A stretch of 64,000 nt of DNA from contig CM034237.1 in assembly GCA_019916065.1 (NCBI GenBank), positions 40,468,485-40,532,484 on the forward strand, given 5' to 3'. The translations under genes and the position numbers were made by a program. This stretch comes from Vitellaria paradoxa (taxonomy: Eukaryota > Streptophyta > Magnoliopsida > Ericales > Sapotaceae). Of this stretch, positions 11,869-23,700 are shown piece by piece. Position 1 is the first letter of the stretch; every line of letters starts with the position of its first letter. Below the pieces are notes generated by a model. That model was given only the letters and a program-made list of their open reading frames with translations. It ran no database searches and had not been told where the DNA came from.

Positions 11869-12054
11869 ATGAGTAGTGTAAAAGGATTAGGTGCCTTTAT
11901 GTTCATATTCTTAATTATCCACCAAATAGCATGCTTGTTAAACCTCATTTTTCATGAGTATCATTGCACACTTGCAAAAGAGAGTTTACATTACAAGAAA
12001 GCTCAAGCATATCGTGACCCATTGAGAAGACACGAAAGTGCGCAACCGACATAG
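11869..12054 (+). CDS. Candidate 61-aa small secreted or membrane peptide
   Basis: A short single-exon ORF runs from ATG 11,869 to TAG 12,052-12,054. Residues 6-27 form one strongly hydrophobic segment (GLGAFMFIFLIIHQIACLL). The rest is polar, with several His, Tyr and Arg residues and a C-terminus ending ...LRRHESAQPT. The layout resembles the prepropeptides of plant signalling peptides, but the C-terminus does not match CLE, CEP, IDA, PSK or RALF patterns that I know. The ORF ends 43 bp before a MULE-type MITE. It could equally be chance. No family is assigned. Confidence 0.3.
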   Translation: MSSVKGLGAFMFIFLIIHQIACLLNLIFHEYHCTLAKESLHYKKAQAYRDPLRRHESAQPT

Positions 12055-12097
12055 GCAGTTGACAACATGCAGAGTGCAGCATTGTGCATAAAATAAA

Positions 12098-12578
12098 AGG
12101 TAAATTATACATACCACTGCTTAATATTTGAATAATTACACTACCACCTCTTAAGATTTAAAAATTACACTTACTTTTCTTATTTTAAAATATTATTAAC
12201 ATTAACATTTTCTATTAAATTAACCGTTAAAAAAAGTCAAAATTAACTAAAATTTTAAGTACTTTTTCTATTTTTTCCTCTCTTCGCACATTTTTCTCAA
12301 TTTTCTTAACATAAATCCCAAAAACAAGTTAAAAAAAAAGATTATTGTAGATTTTTATAAAGAAAACTGAAGAAGACAAAAAAAAAAAAAGAAGATATAA
12401 TAAGAAAAAAACATAAAATTTTGATTATTTTAATATTTTCTATTAAATTTTAATAGCTTATTTAACAGAAGAAAGTATATGTTAACAATATTTTAAAATA
12501 AGAAATGTGTAACTTTTAGATGTTAAGAGCAACAATTATAATTATCTAAATGTTAAGGGAAGTTGGTGTCTTTTACCC
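12098..12578. mobile_element. Mutator-type MITE with exact 9-bp target duplication
   Basis: The element is 481 bp and flanked by identical TAAAATAAA copies (12,089-12,097 and 12,579-12,587), the 9-bp duplication typical of Mutator elements. Its terminal inverted repeats are long, about 130 bp per side. The left starts AGGTAAATTATACATACC; the right, inverted, starts GGGTAAAAGACACCAAC. Inner landmarks such as cttattttaaaatatt are conserved in both arms, so the whole element can fold back on itself. No coding sequence. The TIRs are clearly related to those of the larger element at 40,351-42,465. Confidence 0.85.
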
Positions 12579-13860
12579 TAAAATAAATACCAAACAATTT
12601 TCTCTTAATCATTTTATTTTTATTTCTTTATTTACTTTTCTTTTTTTTTGGGAGGGGAGGGAAGGGGGGAGGGATTTAAGATGAACGTTATCGTTCAAGC
12701 GATCGCACGACGTTATGTCAAAATAAAGTCTCTTATCAACTGGGCTAGCTCCTCTTGGCATTCCTCGTCTTTCATCTTGCATAAAATCCATTAACCATAA
12801 ACCTGTTTGTTGGGTTGCTTAGCTAGAGTATCATCTACTTTTCAACCCCAATCCCAATTTTGTTCTTGTTAACCTTTGATTCCTCTGACAGACAAAATTG
12901 TACAAGGGAAAAAAAAATTGAACAAAGCAAAACACAAGTATGTCCCTCCATTATTTGTCACGATTTTCAGCCCCTAGGTACAACTTTGAGTAAAGGAATG
13001 AGAATTTATCTTCACGTGAATCTAGCATAGGAAAGAAACCTGTCAAAATCATTTACTTCATGCGGACTGGAAATTCAAAACTTTTGCAACAAATCACCTT
13101 CTCGAATATGGGTTGTCATATTCACATTTCTGTTTTCTTCCAGTTGTTTAGTCAAAGGCCGTCAAGATCAAGCAGTTTCATCGAATTCCATCAACTGGCA
13201 AAGAAATCCAAAGAGAGTGAATGTAATTGAAAGAAAATACGTGGGAAACGAAAATTCATTAGTATAGAGACATTATGATGCAAGACAATTCAGCTCTATT
13301 TACAGTTCCACCTTTTTCAACTCCTCAGATTCCTCATGGTACAGCTTTGAGTGGAACCCGGGGACTGATGTTGCCGAGCTGTTAGCTTAGTTGTCGCACG
13401 GTCTAAATAAATTCACATATTTTTGAATTAAAAAAAGAATGAACATGTTTGAACCATTAGATTACGGATGTGCCTGAGCTACCATCAGCCTCAATGTCAG
13501 CCTCTCTCTTTTCACTTTGAGTAACTAAAACTGATTAGTGGCTTTAGCATGTAAAATATGGAAATTTCATGCTTAATAGTATTCAAGTAAACTTCAAGAA
13601 AACCCAAAAAAAAATTTAAAAGAATCTCGAACATGTCTAAAAGGGATGTGTGTACTAAGAATGAGGGCAAAATGTTGTAAGCTAAAAGCAAACTGAAACA
13701 GCATCTGACTCGGCCTCCTATCTTGACCTTACTTCTATTAATATCAGAACTTTCAATTATAATTTTGACTCTAGCGTTCATGGGAATGTAATTAACTGGG
13801 AGGCAAAAGCATGAAGCATAATGGCAAAAAATCTATTGCAAACCTTCTCAAGTTCTCAAC
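12579..13860. other. No gene or element termini recognised
   Basis: The stretch is less AT-rich than its neighbours and contains a G-rich patch at 12,651-12,675. Short ORFs here (for example 13,512-13,781 on the minus strand) lack recognisable motifs. It could include UTR or intron sequence of an unseen gene. Confidence 0.4.
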
Positions 13861-14197
13861 TGCTGGGTGACGTCCACACCCATGTAAGAACCAAGAGATC
13901 ACAGGAAAAGTATGGAAGATGCAACAATGTCAAACCAACGCCAAAATTTCTGAAATTTTCTCCACCAACCATCACTTTGCTAGATTGAGCGATTAATGCA
14001 CCAATTAGTGTTTTGTTTGTTTTTCATTCTAGTTTGTCTATACATACAGAGCATAGGTGACAGTGTGGGGTGTGGAGTGCAGTGAGAATAAAAGAGAGGC
14101 AAAGTTATAGAGAGTTGAGTGAGAAATTGTCTTTGCAAAAATGTTGTGTTGGTTTCCTCTGCCAAATAGTTTTGTTCTTGTTTGAATTTGTCCCAAA
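13861..14197 (+). repeat. Left (5') LTR of the small copia element
   Basis: This is the direct-repeat partner of 15,253-15,613. It begins TGCTGGGTGACGTCC and ends near gtcccaaaa. The right copy is about 24 bp longer, mainly through extra sequence corresponding to 15,545-15,568. The 3' boundary is uncertain by a few bases because the expected terminal CA is mutated. Confidence 0.7.
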
Positions 14198-14494
14198 AAC
14201 CAACACTGGAGCAATAGGAGGCCTATCGAAACTATACGGAGCCTGAAAAAGTCAAGTTCTCAGTTCTGCCCATAAACAGAGTTGCTCAAATTCGAGATTT
14301 GAGCACACCATTGTGTTCTACTCCCTGAGCCGGGCTCAACCATACAAAGATCGTCACCGAGAAACTTGATACACTCCTTCACATTCCATGCTGGAGATTT
14401 GGCGAAAAAGTCACACGCAGGTAACATTGTTGGGAAAGAAGGTTATTGGGAATCAATTCTAGTATTTCAATATATATCAATTCCCCTACTTACC

Positions 14495-14610
14495 TGCACA
14501 AGGTAGTGGCTTGGTGAAGTGGTTTGACAATGCATTTAATATTCTTGCTGTACAAGGTTCAATCCTAGAAGATCCATATTTCAACCTCAAACTAATTTAA
14601 ATTTTTTTAA
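14495..14610 (+). mobile_element. tRNA-derived SINE-like insert
   Basis: An A-box-like tggcttggtgaagtgg (14,507-14,522) is followed about 32 bp later by a B-box-like GGTTCAATCC (14,555-14,564). This is the internal RNA polymerase III promoter spacing of tRNA-derived plant SINEs. It does not fold as a full tRNA. It sits inside the copia derivative and has no coding role there. Confidence 0.45.
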
Positions 14611-14970
14611 GTAAGCCAAGCCAAGCTTTATCATCTCTATCAGCAAGCTTTGCACACATCGAGGAAGGATGCCACATCAGCAAAAGGTGCCATGTCATCA
14701 GAATTTGACACGTGGTGGGAGAGCCACCTCAGCAACCATTCTTGGAAGGTTTTATAGAAGCCAACATAGTAGGAGACCTCAATTATAGAAAATCTACATT
14801 AGGTTACCTATTCGCTTTTGTAGATGGAGTAGTCTCATGACAGTCCAGACTATAAAAATGTGATAGTTTATCTACAACGGAGAAGAGTATATTACTGCTC
14901 TTGGATCAGGTAAAGAATGCTTTGGTTACAACAGTTTCTCCAAGAACTATGATTAAAACACAAAATATCT

Positions 14971-15204
14971 ATTTTGTATCACAATAGTCAAAGTGTATTG
15001 GATCTGAGCAAGAATGTTAAGTACTTTTCTCACACGAAGCACATTGACGTTCATTATCGCCAGCTATGAGAAGTGCTGGATAAGCAATTGATAGAACTAC
15101 AGAAGATTCACACAGACAAGAACCCCTTAGACATCTTAACAAAGGTGGCCACCAAAGAGAAGTTCGCGTTTTGTCAGAGTGTGGCAGGCATGAATCCAAA
15201 ATGA
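14971..15204 (+). pseudogene. Copia RNase H C-terminal fragment
   Basis: One frame reads through the family's hallmark sequence: N-S-Q-S-V-L-D-L-S-K-N-V, then SHTKHIDVHYRQL, then ELQKIHTDKNPLDILTK. These correspond to the conserved DSQSA, TKHIDV and DILTK regions of Ty1/copia RNase H. A TGA at 15,067-15,069 interrupts the frame where the family usually has Arg. The ORF ends at 15,202-15,204, about 50 bp before the 3' LTR. Reverse transcriptase, integrase and gag are deleted. Confidence 0.75.
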
Positions 15205-15252
15205 AAATAACAGATGGCATTCCTTTCTCCCATGGATGTGGAGGGGAAGATT

Positions 15253-15613
15253 TGCTACATGATGACAACACCCATGGAAGAACTAAGAGATCATTGGAAA
15301 AGTCTAGAAGATGCAAGAGTGTCGAACCAACGCTGGAATTTCTAAAAATTTTCTCCACCAACTTTGACTTGGCCAAATTGAGCACTTAATGCACCAATCA
15401 ATGTTCTGTTTGTTTTTCGTTCTGGTTTATCTCTAAATAGAGAGCGAGCAGAGGTGAAAGTATAGGGCGTGGAAGGAAGTGAAAATCAAAGAAAGGCAGA
15501 GAGATAGAGAGTTGAGTGGGAAATTATATTTGCAAAAAATGTTGTTGTTCGTAACAAAATTCTTTAGTTTCCAGTGCCAAATAGTTTTGTTCTTGTTTGA
15601 ATTTGTCCCAACA
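15253..15613 (+). repeat. Right (3') LTR of the small copia element
   Basis: Starts TGCTACATGATGACAAC straight after the polypurine tract and ends gtcccaaca. It pairs with 13,861-14,197. Confidence 0.75.
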
Positions 15614-15989
15614 GTAACCAAGTCGAGGATTTGTTGTCGAAACTCCAAAGTGAAGCCTCGGTATCATTTGATAAAGAAAAAGCAGAGGAAGATCATATCA
15701 ATTAAGAAAAATCAATCACATGAAATGGAGGATTTTCAGAGGTTTCTTTGCCCTCTGAAGATTCATTGGTAAAATTTCCACCAAAATAGGATTGCAAGCA
15801 AAATATTATAATATTATTTGAGACGTTGACCTTCTTTCTAATCATAGAGAGAAAAAGCTTTTACATTAAAATACAGTAATACACGCAACTTATTATCAAC
15901 TTTACATGACCATCACAATTTTATGTTGTTCATTCCAAATATAAAATGCCAACTGCAAATAAATGAATTGCACACCAGAGGTCATTCAT

Positions 15990-16406
15990 CAAAGAAGCAT
16001 GGATACGGATACGGGATGCAGATACGATACGGGTACAAGTATGGGTACGGATATGGATACGGAAATTTAAAAAAATGAAGATACGGATACGGCAAAATAA
16101 TTATAAATTTTGTATATTTTTATTAGTAATATATATGAATATAACATTCACAACAAAATTAATTTAATATATAATTCAATGTACAAAATATAACAAAATA
16201 TAAGTCATAAGATTTTATAATTTTAGAAATTTTAACTACTCAAATCTAGATTTTTCTTAATCATATATTTGAAAAAAAATAATAAAATAATATAATACGT
16301 CATGTAACGTATCCAATACATATTTTGAAGTATCCGAAGAGTATATGCATCCAATACATATCAGATACAGATACGACACCCATTTTGGAGTATCCGTGCT
16401 TCCTAG
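15990..16406. mobile_element. hAT-type MITE with 8-bp target duplication
   Basis: The element is 417 bp. TIRs are CAAAGAAGCATGG on the left and, inverted, CTAGGAAGCACGG on the right. Flanks are tcattcat (15,982-15,989) and tcattcaa (16,407-16,414), matching at 7 of 8 positions as expected for hAT elements. Subterminal regions carry many ggatacgg/gtatccg repeats, facing inwards from both ends. No coding sequence. It lies against the 3' end of the minus-strand RING gene and may supply its stop or poly(A) region. Confidence 0.8.
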
Positions 16407-17886
16407 TCATTCAAAGTCATGGCAGTTGGGACACGTTATAAGAAACTGGGTGTGGACTGGACCCATTATCATTCATGTCCATTTTATCCACTGTTCAAAA
16501 TTTTAAAAGCAAAATTGGCACAGAAAATAGAAATCCTTTCACGAAACTCAATGGTTTTGTACTTTCATATACACTACTCGCATTAGCGTTACTACTCTAC
16601 AGTGAACTTGGAAAACTTGAGAGGGACGAGACTTGAATAAAGCATATTTTAATGCTATGGCAATGTGTCTTACACAAAATCAAGCTATCACATTGAAGAA
16701 GAAAAAATTTAAATATTTTATAACAGAGTAGAATGAGTAAGAGACATATTACCTTCCCACAAATTGGACATTTTTCGCTTCTTTCCATCCATTCATAGAT
16801 GCAACAAAGATGATAGTGATGATGACATTGTGCAATTATCTTGGGATTTTCTAGCGTATATTCTATTAAAAAAAAAGAACAATTAGAATTAATGAGTTAA
16901 AACAGAACAGAATTGTTAAGTTATTAACTACTGACAAGCTACTTAAAAGCATTTACCTTAAAGCTATAATATTAAAGCAACTTTAGCTGAACTTTGGTTG
17001 ATAATTTCATATTTGGGAAAATTTCTTATTTTAATATCCTTAACTATACCATTCCATAAAAGGAAACACAAAAAAAAGGAGAAAAAAAAAAGGAAAATAA
17101 ACTAGCTTTAATTAGATGCTACCTTCAAGACATGTGGGACAAACATCCTCATCTCCTGAGGACTCTGAATAGCATTGTTTCGCTTCCTCGTAATAAGAAC
17201 CATCCTGTTTGTCCACTCTGCTGGAATTTGTTGCCCTTATTTGAACACTTTTTATAACCGCTTGTGGCTCTAAGCGGGAATGACTTGTGCCTTTCCCACG
17301 TTCCATATCCTCAAAATCATTTTGCAATTGTATATTTTCAGTATTCACATCATATGGCAAATGTCTACTTGTATCAGACTCTGTGTTGTCAGGTACCATG
17401 GAACTCGAAGAGGCAGCCCCCTCGAAAGACTGAGTTGCGTGCATTTCCATTCTGCTAAACAATACTCCATACTGTAAAATGTACAAAGAGAGAAATGTTT
17501 TAGACGCATATAAACTCAAAGATCAATTCCTTCGATACTAAAAATACAGTTATAATAGTAAATAATAACTCAACTAGAACAATAAACAATTAGATGAACT
17601 TGTCCAAACTTTCATCGTAAGAAATTCTTCCTCCGCCAAAAAAGCACATTAACTACAAGAAGAAAGGGGGGGGGGGGAAGAAGACTTAAATTAGAACCAT
17701 ACATGCCAGATGTAGAAAACCATGTTGGAAAATGCAGTTGAATTCAAACTAGAGCTACATACAACAAAAGCAGGAATTAATGGAGAACAGTTTATAAACA
17801 TAAAGTTTCAGCATAATCAGTGGTAAAGTTGACCAATTTCTGAAAATGAAAAAGCCCTTAGCTAATGTAGTTATAAAAGTAGGTTA

Positions 17887-17920
<34 letters not shown>

Positions 17921-18546
17921 TTGACTATGAGAGGTTAAGGAGTTGCTCAAACCCAGCTTAGGTTCTTTCAGTTTGTAAACATGACAAAATCCCCCTATGG
18001 TTTTTATGAAGTTATCAGATGAGATAACGTCATCCTTATACTCAGTTATTTAATGTGATTATTGAAATTCAAAATTTCAAATTAATTGGGATAATTTAAG
18101 AAGGGGCAAAAAAGAGATTTACAAATCAAATTCTGCCAAAGAAATGCAGTAGTAGTGATAATACATGCAATTCCATCACACAGAAAAACCTTCTGCTTAA
18201 GTGAAAGAAACTAACAGCAATAAATTAACAAGATACATAGTTCAAGAGCACTGTATTTTGTAGGCTTACAATAGAAAATTGAGTTCATAAGAATTATATA
18301 GTGCAGGGAAACTACATGCAAAATTAATTCCCAATAAAAACTGAAAAAATCATTGTGAAATTTGAAATTAAAATTAATAAGTGTGTGTGTCTGTTGGGGG
18401 GGGGGACCATAATTCTCTGAACATACCTTATTTCTTAAATTTTTAATTAAGCAATTTGGGCACATGCAATTTCCATGATTAGAACGGTTTGATCCTACAT
18501 TTTCTTCGGCATCAGGAATGCGAAAGCAACTACAGAGAGAACCCAT
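16407..18546 (-). CDS. RING-H2 E3 ubiquitin ligase (At3g02290-like)
   Basis: Coding exons on the minus strand are 18,546-18,427, 17,471-17,123 and 16,862-16,753. Donors are GTATGT, GTAGCA and GTAATA; each acceptor ends in AG; phases agree. They give 193 residues. The N-terminus MGSLCSCFRIPD plus a Cys cluster CMCPNCL resembles a plant family in which this end is thought to be lipid-modified. A Ser-rich, acidic middle follows. The C-terminal RING-H2 is canonical: C-x2-C-x14-C-x1-H-x2-H-x2-C-x10-C-x2-C, with the first pair in exon 2 and the rest in exon 3. Such proteins transfer ubiquitin from an E2 to substrates; the substrate here is unknown. The last few codons are unresolved. A possible terminal exon (16,445-16,407) or read-through of exon 3 both fit, and a hAT MITE adjoins it. 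The family normally ends about 7 residues after CPxCGK. Confidence 0.85.
17887..17922. repeat. (ATT)n microsatellite
   Basis: About 12 copies of a TTA/ATT unit lie inside the RING gene's first coding-region intron. Likely length-polymorphic. Confidence 0.9.
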
Positions 18547-19640
18547 AATGCAGCCTCAATTTCTACATCAAATACACCTACAAAATAAACAGATGCCAAC
18601 AGACAATGTAACAAACAAAAAAATAGATCAATAAATAAGCATGACTAAGTGATCAGATCATAAAATCAAAAAAATAATAATAATAAATTAATTAATTAAT
18701 AAACAAACAAGATAAATAATTAGGCCATAAAAGGGAGGAGAAAGCTCAGTTCTAACAAGTAAAAACCCAAATAAAGGAACAAAATGTAAGCACCTTACAT
18801 GTGAGTACTGCACAGAATAAGAACCTGACATGGGTTACTTAAAACTGATAAGAAAAAAAAAGAATCTAAAAACCGTAAATCAGGGGTTTGGAAGTACCTT
18901 TCTCAGATTTGGAGCAATAAGAGAATAAATTATAGGAGGAGATAATCCCTTATGAGAGATTATACATACACGTAAAAAACATAATATAAGAGAGGAAGCA
19001 CTCTCTGTTCCAGCAAATGAAAACCCAAATAAGAACAGAAATAAGTGCATTAGCCAAGATTTTAAATTTGAAAATGCAAATAACCAAAAGCACAGTGTGT
19101 GAAGAAACTAAAAAGGGGGAAACCATCAGCAAAAAGAAAAAGAAGAAATAGAACAGAGAGAAAGAAGAAATAGCATGTAATGTGATTATTTTTGGTCAAT
19201 GAATACAAGAAACAGATATCAGTTACTTAAAGGGCCAAAACCCATCTAGCAGAACTTTTTTTTCAGGCATGGTGCAATCTTTAGATCAAAATCATATATA
19301 AACAAACCGTGCATATATATATATATGCACTCAAAAATATACATAAATGTCAAATGTAATTACCAAAAAAAAAAAAAAAAACATAAATGTCAAATGCATG
19401 TTCATAGGCATGAATTTACGACTTAAAAGACAAAACCCCAAAGAAAAATTGGAGAGAGAGCATACCTAGAGAGAGAGAGAGAGAGAGAGTGTGGGGGGGG
19501 GGGGGGAGCTAGAGAGAGAAGGAGACTGATTTGAAATTTTTCCGAAATGAAGGAGACCTTAGAATCTTCTATTCTGTGCGTCTCTGCTGTTGGCTTGAGT
19601 CAGGATTCTTTGCCGAGGAATCGGCTTCCCATGGAATGCG
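18547..19640 (-). promoter_or_regulatory. 5' UTR, UTR intron and promoter region of the RING gene
   Basis: Upstream of the start codon a likely UTR exon (18,577-18,547) begins after an acceptor TTTTGTAG. An intron of about 888 bp runs back to a donor GTATGC at 19,465. The first UTR exon (about 19,466-19,600) contains a (GA)n run at about 19,468-19,489 followed by a G run, which is a CT-rich leader when read on the gene strand. A TTATTATATT stretch near 19,640 could serve as a TATA-like element. Transcript ends are inferred only. Confidence 0.5.
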
Positions 19641-22600
19641 CGAATATAATAAGGCACTGTTTGGTTAGTTGATTTTGCTTTTATGATAAGTTACGCGCTG
19701 TCCCTATCCAAACTTTAATTACTAATTTAATTAACTTTGTGACAAACAAAGGAATGATTACACGAACAAGCAGAGTGAACTTATCATGAAAGATGCGTCG
19801 CGCCTGGAAGCAAAATTCTTCAGAATTTTTGATAATTAGCAAAAGTTGTTGGATGTATTTTTTTTTTTTATATTTGATAAAATAAATAAAAATTTTTAAA
19901 ACTTTTAACCATTTTTGAGTGTTTGATAAAAAAATTAAATAACTTTTACGAAATTTTATTAACTTTTAATTATTTGATAAAAATTTAAAGAAATTTTTAT
20001 GAATTTTTATAAATTTTTAAAAAATTTTTATTTTTTGGTAAAGAATTAAAGAAATTTTTAAAAAAATTTTAGTAATTTTTATGATATTGCCAAACATAAG
20101 AAAAAATACAAAATTTGTTAAAATATTCTCTTTTTTTTTTACCCCGCTTTCAAACACCCGATTATTCAATATTTCTCATGGATTTTGGCTATGACCTTAT
20201 TGTTCGAATACAAAGTGAAGTGTGAATACAAAGAAGAAAATTGAATTATATCAACTATAGTAATTCAATTACATTCGGATTAGAATAATTATATACATAA
20301 ATATTTAATATCTATTTTTTTATAAATTTATTATTATAGCTAAAACCATATATACATATAACCACATAATTTTATTTTATTTTTATACAAATTTATTATT
20401 TATGTGATACTTAATTTAACTTTATGTTGTTTTAATTCAACAAATTTAAGCAATAGAATAGTAGAATCAAATGCAGAATCGAATTGGAGTATAATTTACA
20501 TCTTAAAAAATAAACGAAGCCAAACTAAAATTGGAAATCAAAATTTTAGTTTGATTATTCAATCTCAGTTCGATTTTGTACACCCTATCCAAAATCAATT
20601 TGCCACATGGTTTACGCGCGATAGTCACTGAGGACTTTTGTTGAAGAATTAATTTGATCAAATGGCTTACACATGGCACTATCAAACAGCTTCCGCAGTT
20701 AAAAAAAAAAAAATTTAAGAGAACAAATAGTTAATTTGGCTATTTAAGAAAGAATTTGAAATAAAGCCTCACAACAAAACTTCCTATAAATTCTGTTAAT
20801 CACCCTTAGAAAATTGAATTTTCCAACAGTTCTAGAGTTGACCTAGATAGTAGTAAAGGTGAACTTTGGCTAGGTTGGAAAGGCAATATCAACATCTTTT
20901 TTTCTCCTTTTTTTCAAGAACCTTGCAATGGCATCTCTGAAAAAGCTAATACGGAGAAAACCTCAAATGCAAACACACACAAGCAAAAGTAAATAAAGTA
21001 CAAGATTTAACGAAGAAAATCGTAGAAATTACTTTCTAAAGAAAATCTCAAGTCTGTAAGACGATTATTCTAGAAAACCAATCTACTATAAAATCGAAGA
21101 TTATAAAAATTTACTATACAAGATTTGACCTAACACCTGTCTTAATCTAAGTATCACTTATTTGTTAGAACTCGCAACGAATTTTCACCTATGCGATTGA
21201 TCCTTTTCTTCAACCCAAACAATATTTCCTATAACCTAGAGATGGTTTTGATTTTTCGATCTCAAATTAAAAATCTTTTGTTGTTCTTTTGATTGACACT
21301 TTTGACGTCTTCTTACACAATGTGATTTTTTTTTTTCTTTTTCAAAAGTGATAACTTAGGTCTGATAGAATATATATATATATATATATATATATCAGCA
21401 ACAAATATGAAAATAGAATTAGCAGGGATCTAATTTGCCAGAAAAATCTATGAATGACTTGAACTCCCTTTGAGTGCCCTTGGAGCACCAACCACAGAAC
21501 TTTGGTTTAAATTAATTTTTCAATTTGAACTTCACACTGAGAAATAACTTGATTAGTATAAGAGTCAAAACAAAAATTTACAAACATTATACACTCAATG
21601 ACTTGTCATTATCACATCCAAAAAAATTAAACCTTACAATCCCTTCTTAGTAATGATAAAATTTATTAGACATATGGCTTTGTTTATGGTAACTCCTCGC
21701 TGGATAATACAATGGAAACTTCTAATTGACTTCATGCTTCATAATCTTAACATTTTTTTGGGCCCTTTGCATCTTAGCTGAGAATTTAATCAAGTTCTCT
21801 CTCATCTTTATAAGTCTAGATCTCAATCTCATGTTTTAACTGGAAACCGACATTATTCATTTTTTATTAACTCAGTAGAGATTCCTAATGTTGGACCTTG
21901 GATATATATATATATATATATTTTGAAAGACAAGAATAATTTTATTTTATTTTTTAAAATTAAAAATCATGTAGTACGCCCAGCAACTCTACTACAAAAG
22001 ACTAAACGAAACTCCTGCACAAACATAATATAATACTCTAAAAATAAAGGATTTCCAACACCACAGGATCTACTTCCAAATAATTATAATATTTTCTTTT
22101 CTTCTGCTTAGAACTAGAACCAATCTTCTTCAATATAGAGAGACTTAAGAAATTTCTTTCTCTAACCATCTTCAATTTGTTGATTTTTTCTTGAAATTTC
22201 CTCATATCATCATTTATTTGGGATTGATTCAAACCATTTTCATCAATATCACAAAAGTGTAAAATGTCTAAAAGAATGTCATTGTTAGTGGTTTGCATAG
22301 AAATATTTTATTAATAATTCTCGAGGAAAACACCTATTTGTAAATTTGTAAGGTTAGAATAAGTTATGGGTTCATCATGTCAAGTGTGCGAACATGTGTC
22401 AAATGATGTTTGAATACTTCAAATGCTTTATGGAAAAAAGAAAAGAGGTTGAATTAATTGAAAATTGAATAATTTGCTGGGTGGAACTTCAAGTAAATAT
22501 GCTCCAATTACAGGCAGTTCGCACTCATGACTTGCCCATAATAGTTGTCTACCAAAGAAACAGTAAAACTAAAAAGTGGAAAAGCTGAAAACAATAAGCG

Positions 22601-22880
22601 TTGCAAGAAACTCGCAAACATCTAACATCTGCAACCAACTCGTGACTTGCATTGTTTTTCGGCCTGTGTTTTCTGCTACGTGACCGAGCTATTTTCCATC
22701 ATTCTCTCTCTTTTAAATGTCTCTAAAATATTTTAGAAACCTAACCCTTTTTCCCCTAACTTCATTTATCCAATTCTTGAGACGAAAAACACTTGAGAGG
22801 CAAAAACCCATCTTGATTCCTAGCCTCTTGTTCAAATTTCCTTGGCAAAACATCACTGGCTCTTGAATCTTAGATCTAAG
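19641..22880. other. Mostly gene-free AT-rich DNA with possible old LTR remnants
   Basis: From 19,860 to 20,060 the DNA has degenerate repeats of about 60 bp around tttgataaaa...aatttttaa, resembling a decayed MITE. From 20,930 to 21,650 it has copia-LTR-like texture but no paired ends. (TA)n tracts occur at 21,371-21,393 and 21,901-21,920. An 86-residue minus-strand ORF (22,298-22,038), rich in Lys, Asn and Leu with a weak coiled-coil-like stretch, has no motif I recognise and no flanking exons. I do not call it a gene. The right edge is the target site of the intact gypsy element. Confidence 0.45.
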
Positions 22881-23606
22881 TGTCACGCCCCGGATTTTCA
22901 TAACCGAATGCCCAGGGGTGACTTGGAATTTATTTGTTAGGTATAAAAATAAGATGATAAAAACACGCTGTCACACCCCAGAGTTTTCCTCCAGATTGGG
23001 GTTGACCCGTAAGAAAAATTTAAGATAGTCAAAATCCCATGTTTATCCCAAACAATATTTATAAGTCATTGGACTGAACCCTTTGATGGGATTTCAACTA
23101 CAGGGCTCAAAATAAAGATAGAGAAAAATATTACAGAGCCATCTAAGTGTCCCAATCACGCTATTAACATTACATACCAAATAAAAGCAAATTAGGTCTA
23201 TGCTTAATAATTACAATCATCCAACAATTATTACAGACCAAAAATAAAGTCCTCCAGCTCTGTGCAGGAAAGAAGAAAAAATAGATAACTCTTCTGATGG
23301 AATATTTAAGAGAATTTAATCTCTTTCCAGCTCATCTTCTGTATCCCTGTGCTTAATATCCTGAAAAAATATTCCCACAAGGGGTGAGCTACTAAAGCCC
23401 AGTAATCAGAATCTCCTAGGTGCCTATATGCAGTGGTTGTAATACTACACTGTATTAAGTGAATGTGTTTAAGTGGCATACTATTTATGCAACAATTAAT
23501 TCAATAGATCTCAACTGAATAATGTAAATTATACTTACAACGGTTCGATAAATCGTCACCGTAACTACTATTTTACTTATATGTAAAATAATTAAATACT
23601 GATGTG

Positions 23607-23700
23607 TATACTACAATGAAGTCTGTGTCGCAGTGGTAGGGATCTCAGATTTAGATCTTCAAGGTCTCGGGATCAAACCCCGTAGCGATACAAGTTTCAT
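23607..23700 (+). mobile_element. SINE-like, tRNA-related segment in the LTR (1)
   Basis: A-box-like tgtcgcagtggtaggg (about 23,626-23,641) and B-box-like gggatcaaacccc (23,669-23,681) lie about 30 bp apart and are followed by a (TA)n tail. The same segment is present in the other LTR at about 32,100-32,190, so it was in the element before the current insertion. It is not a complete tRNA gene. Confidence 0.4.

Larger units (their letters stand above)
13861..15613 (+). mobile_element. Ty1/copia deletion derivative with two LTRs
   Basis: Two direct repeats bound the element: 13,861 to about 14,197 and 15,253-15,613. Both start TGCT and share long blocks such as caaatagttttgttcttgtt. A polypurine tract (gtggaggggaagatt) abuts the right LTR at 15,252, so the element points in the plus direction. 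Only about 1.05 kb of interior remains, ending in a copia RNase H remnant. Flanking pentamers are tcaac and gtaac, so any target duplication has decayed. The usual primer site is not intact: only a short ctggagc resembles it after the left LTR. The LTRs differ by many substitutions and a short insertion, so it is old. It cannot move on its own. Confidence 0.75.

Noticed and set aside
15017..15389. ORFs at 15,017-15,385 (-) and 15,171-15,389 (+)
   Set aside because: They overlap the copia RNase H remnant and 3' LTR in other frames.
22038..22298. Minus-strand 86-aa Lys/Asn-rich ORF
   Set aside because: No recognisable domain, AT-driven composition, and no adjoining exons or promoter. Kept only as a note in the interval description.
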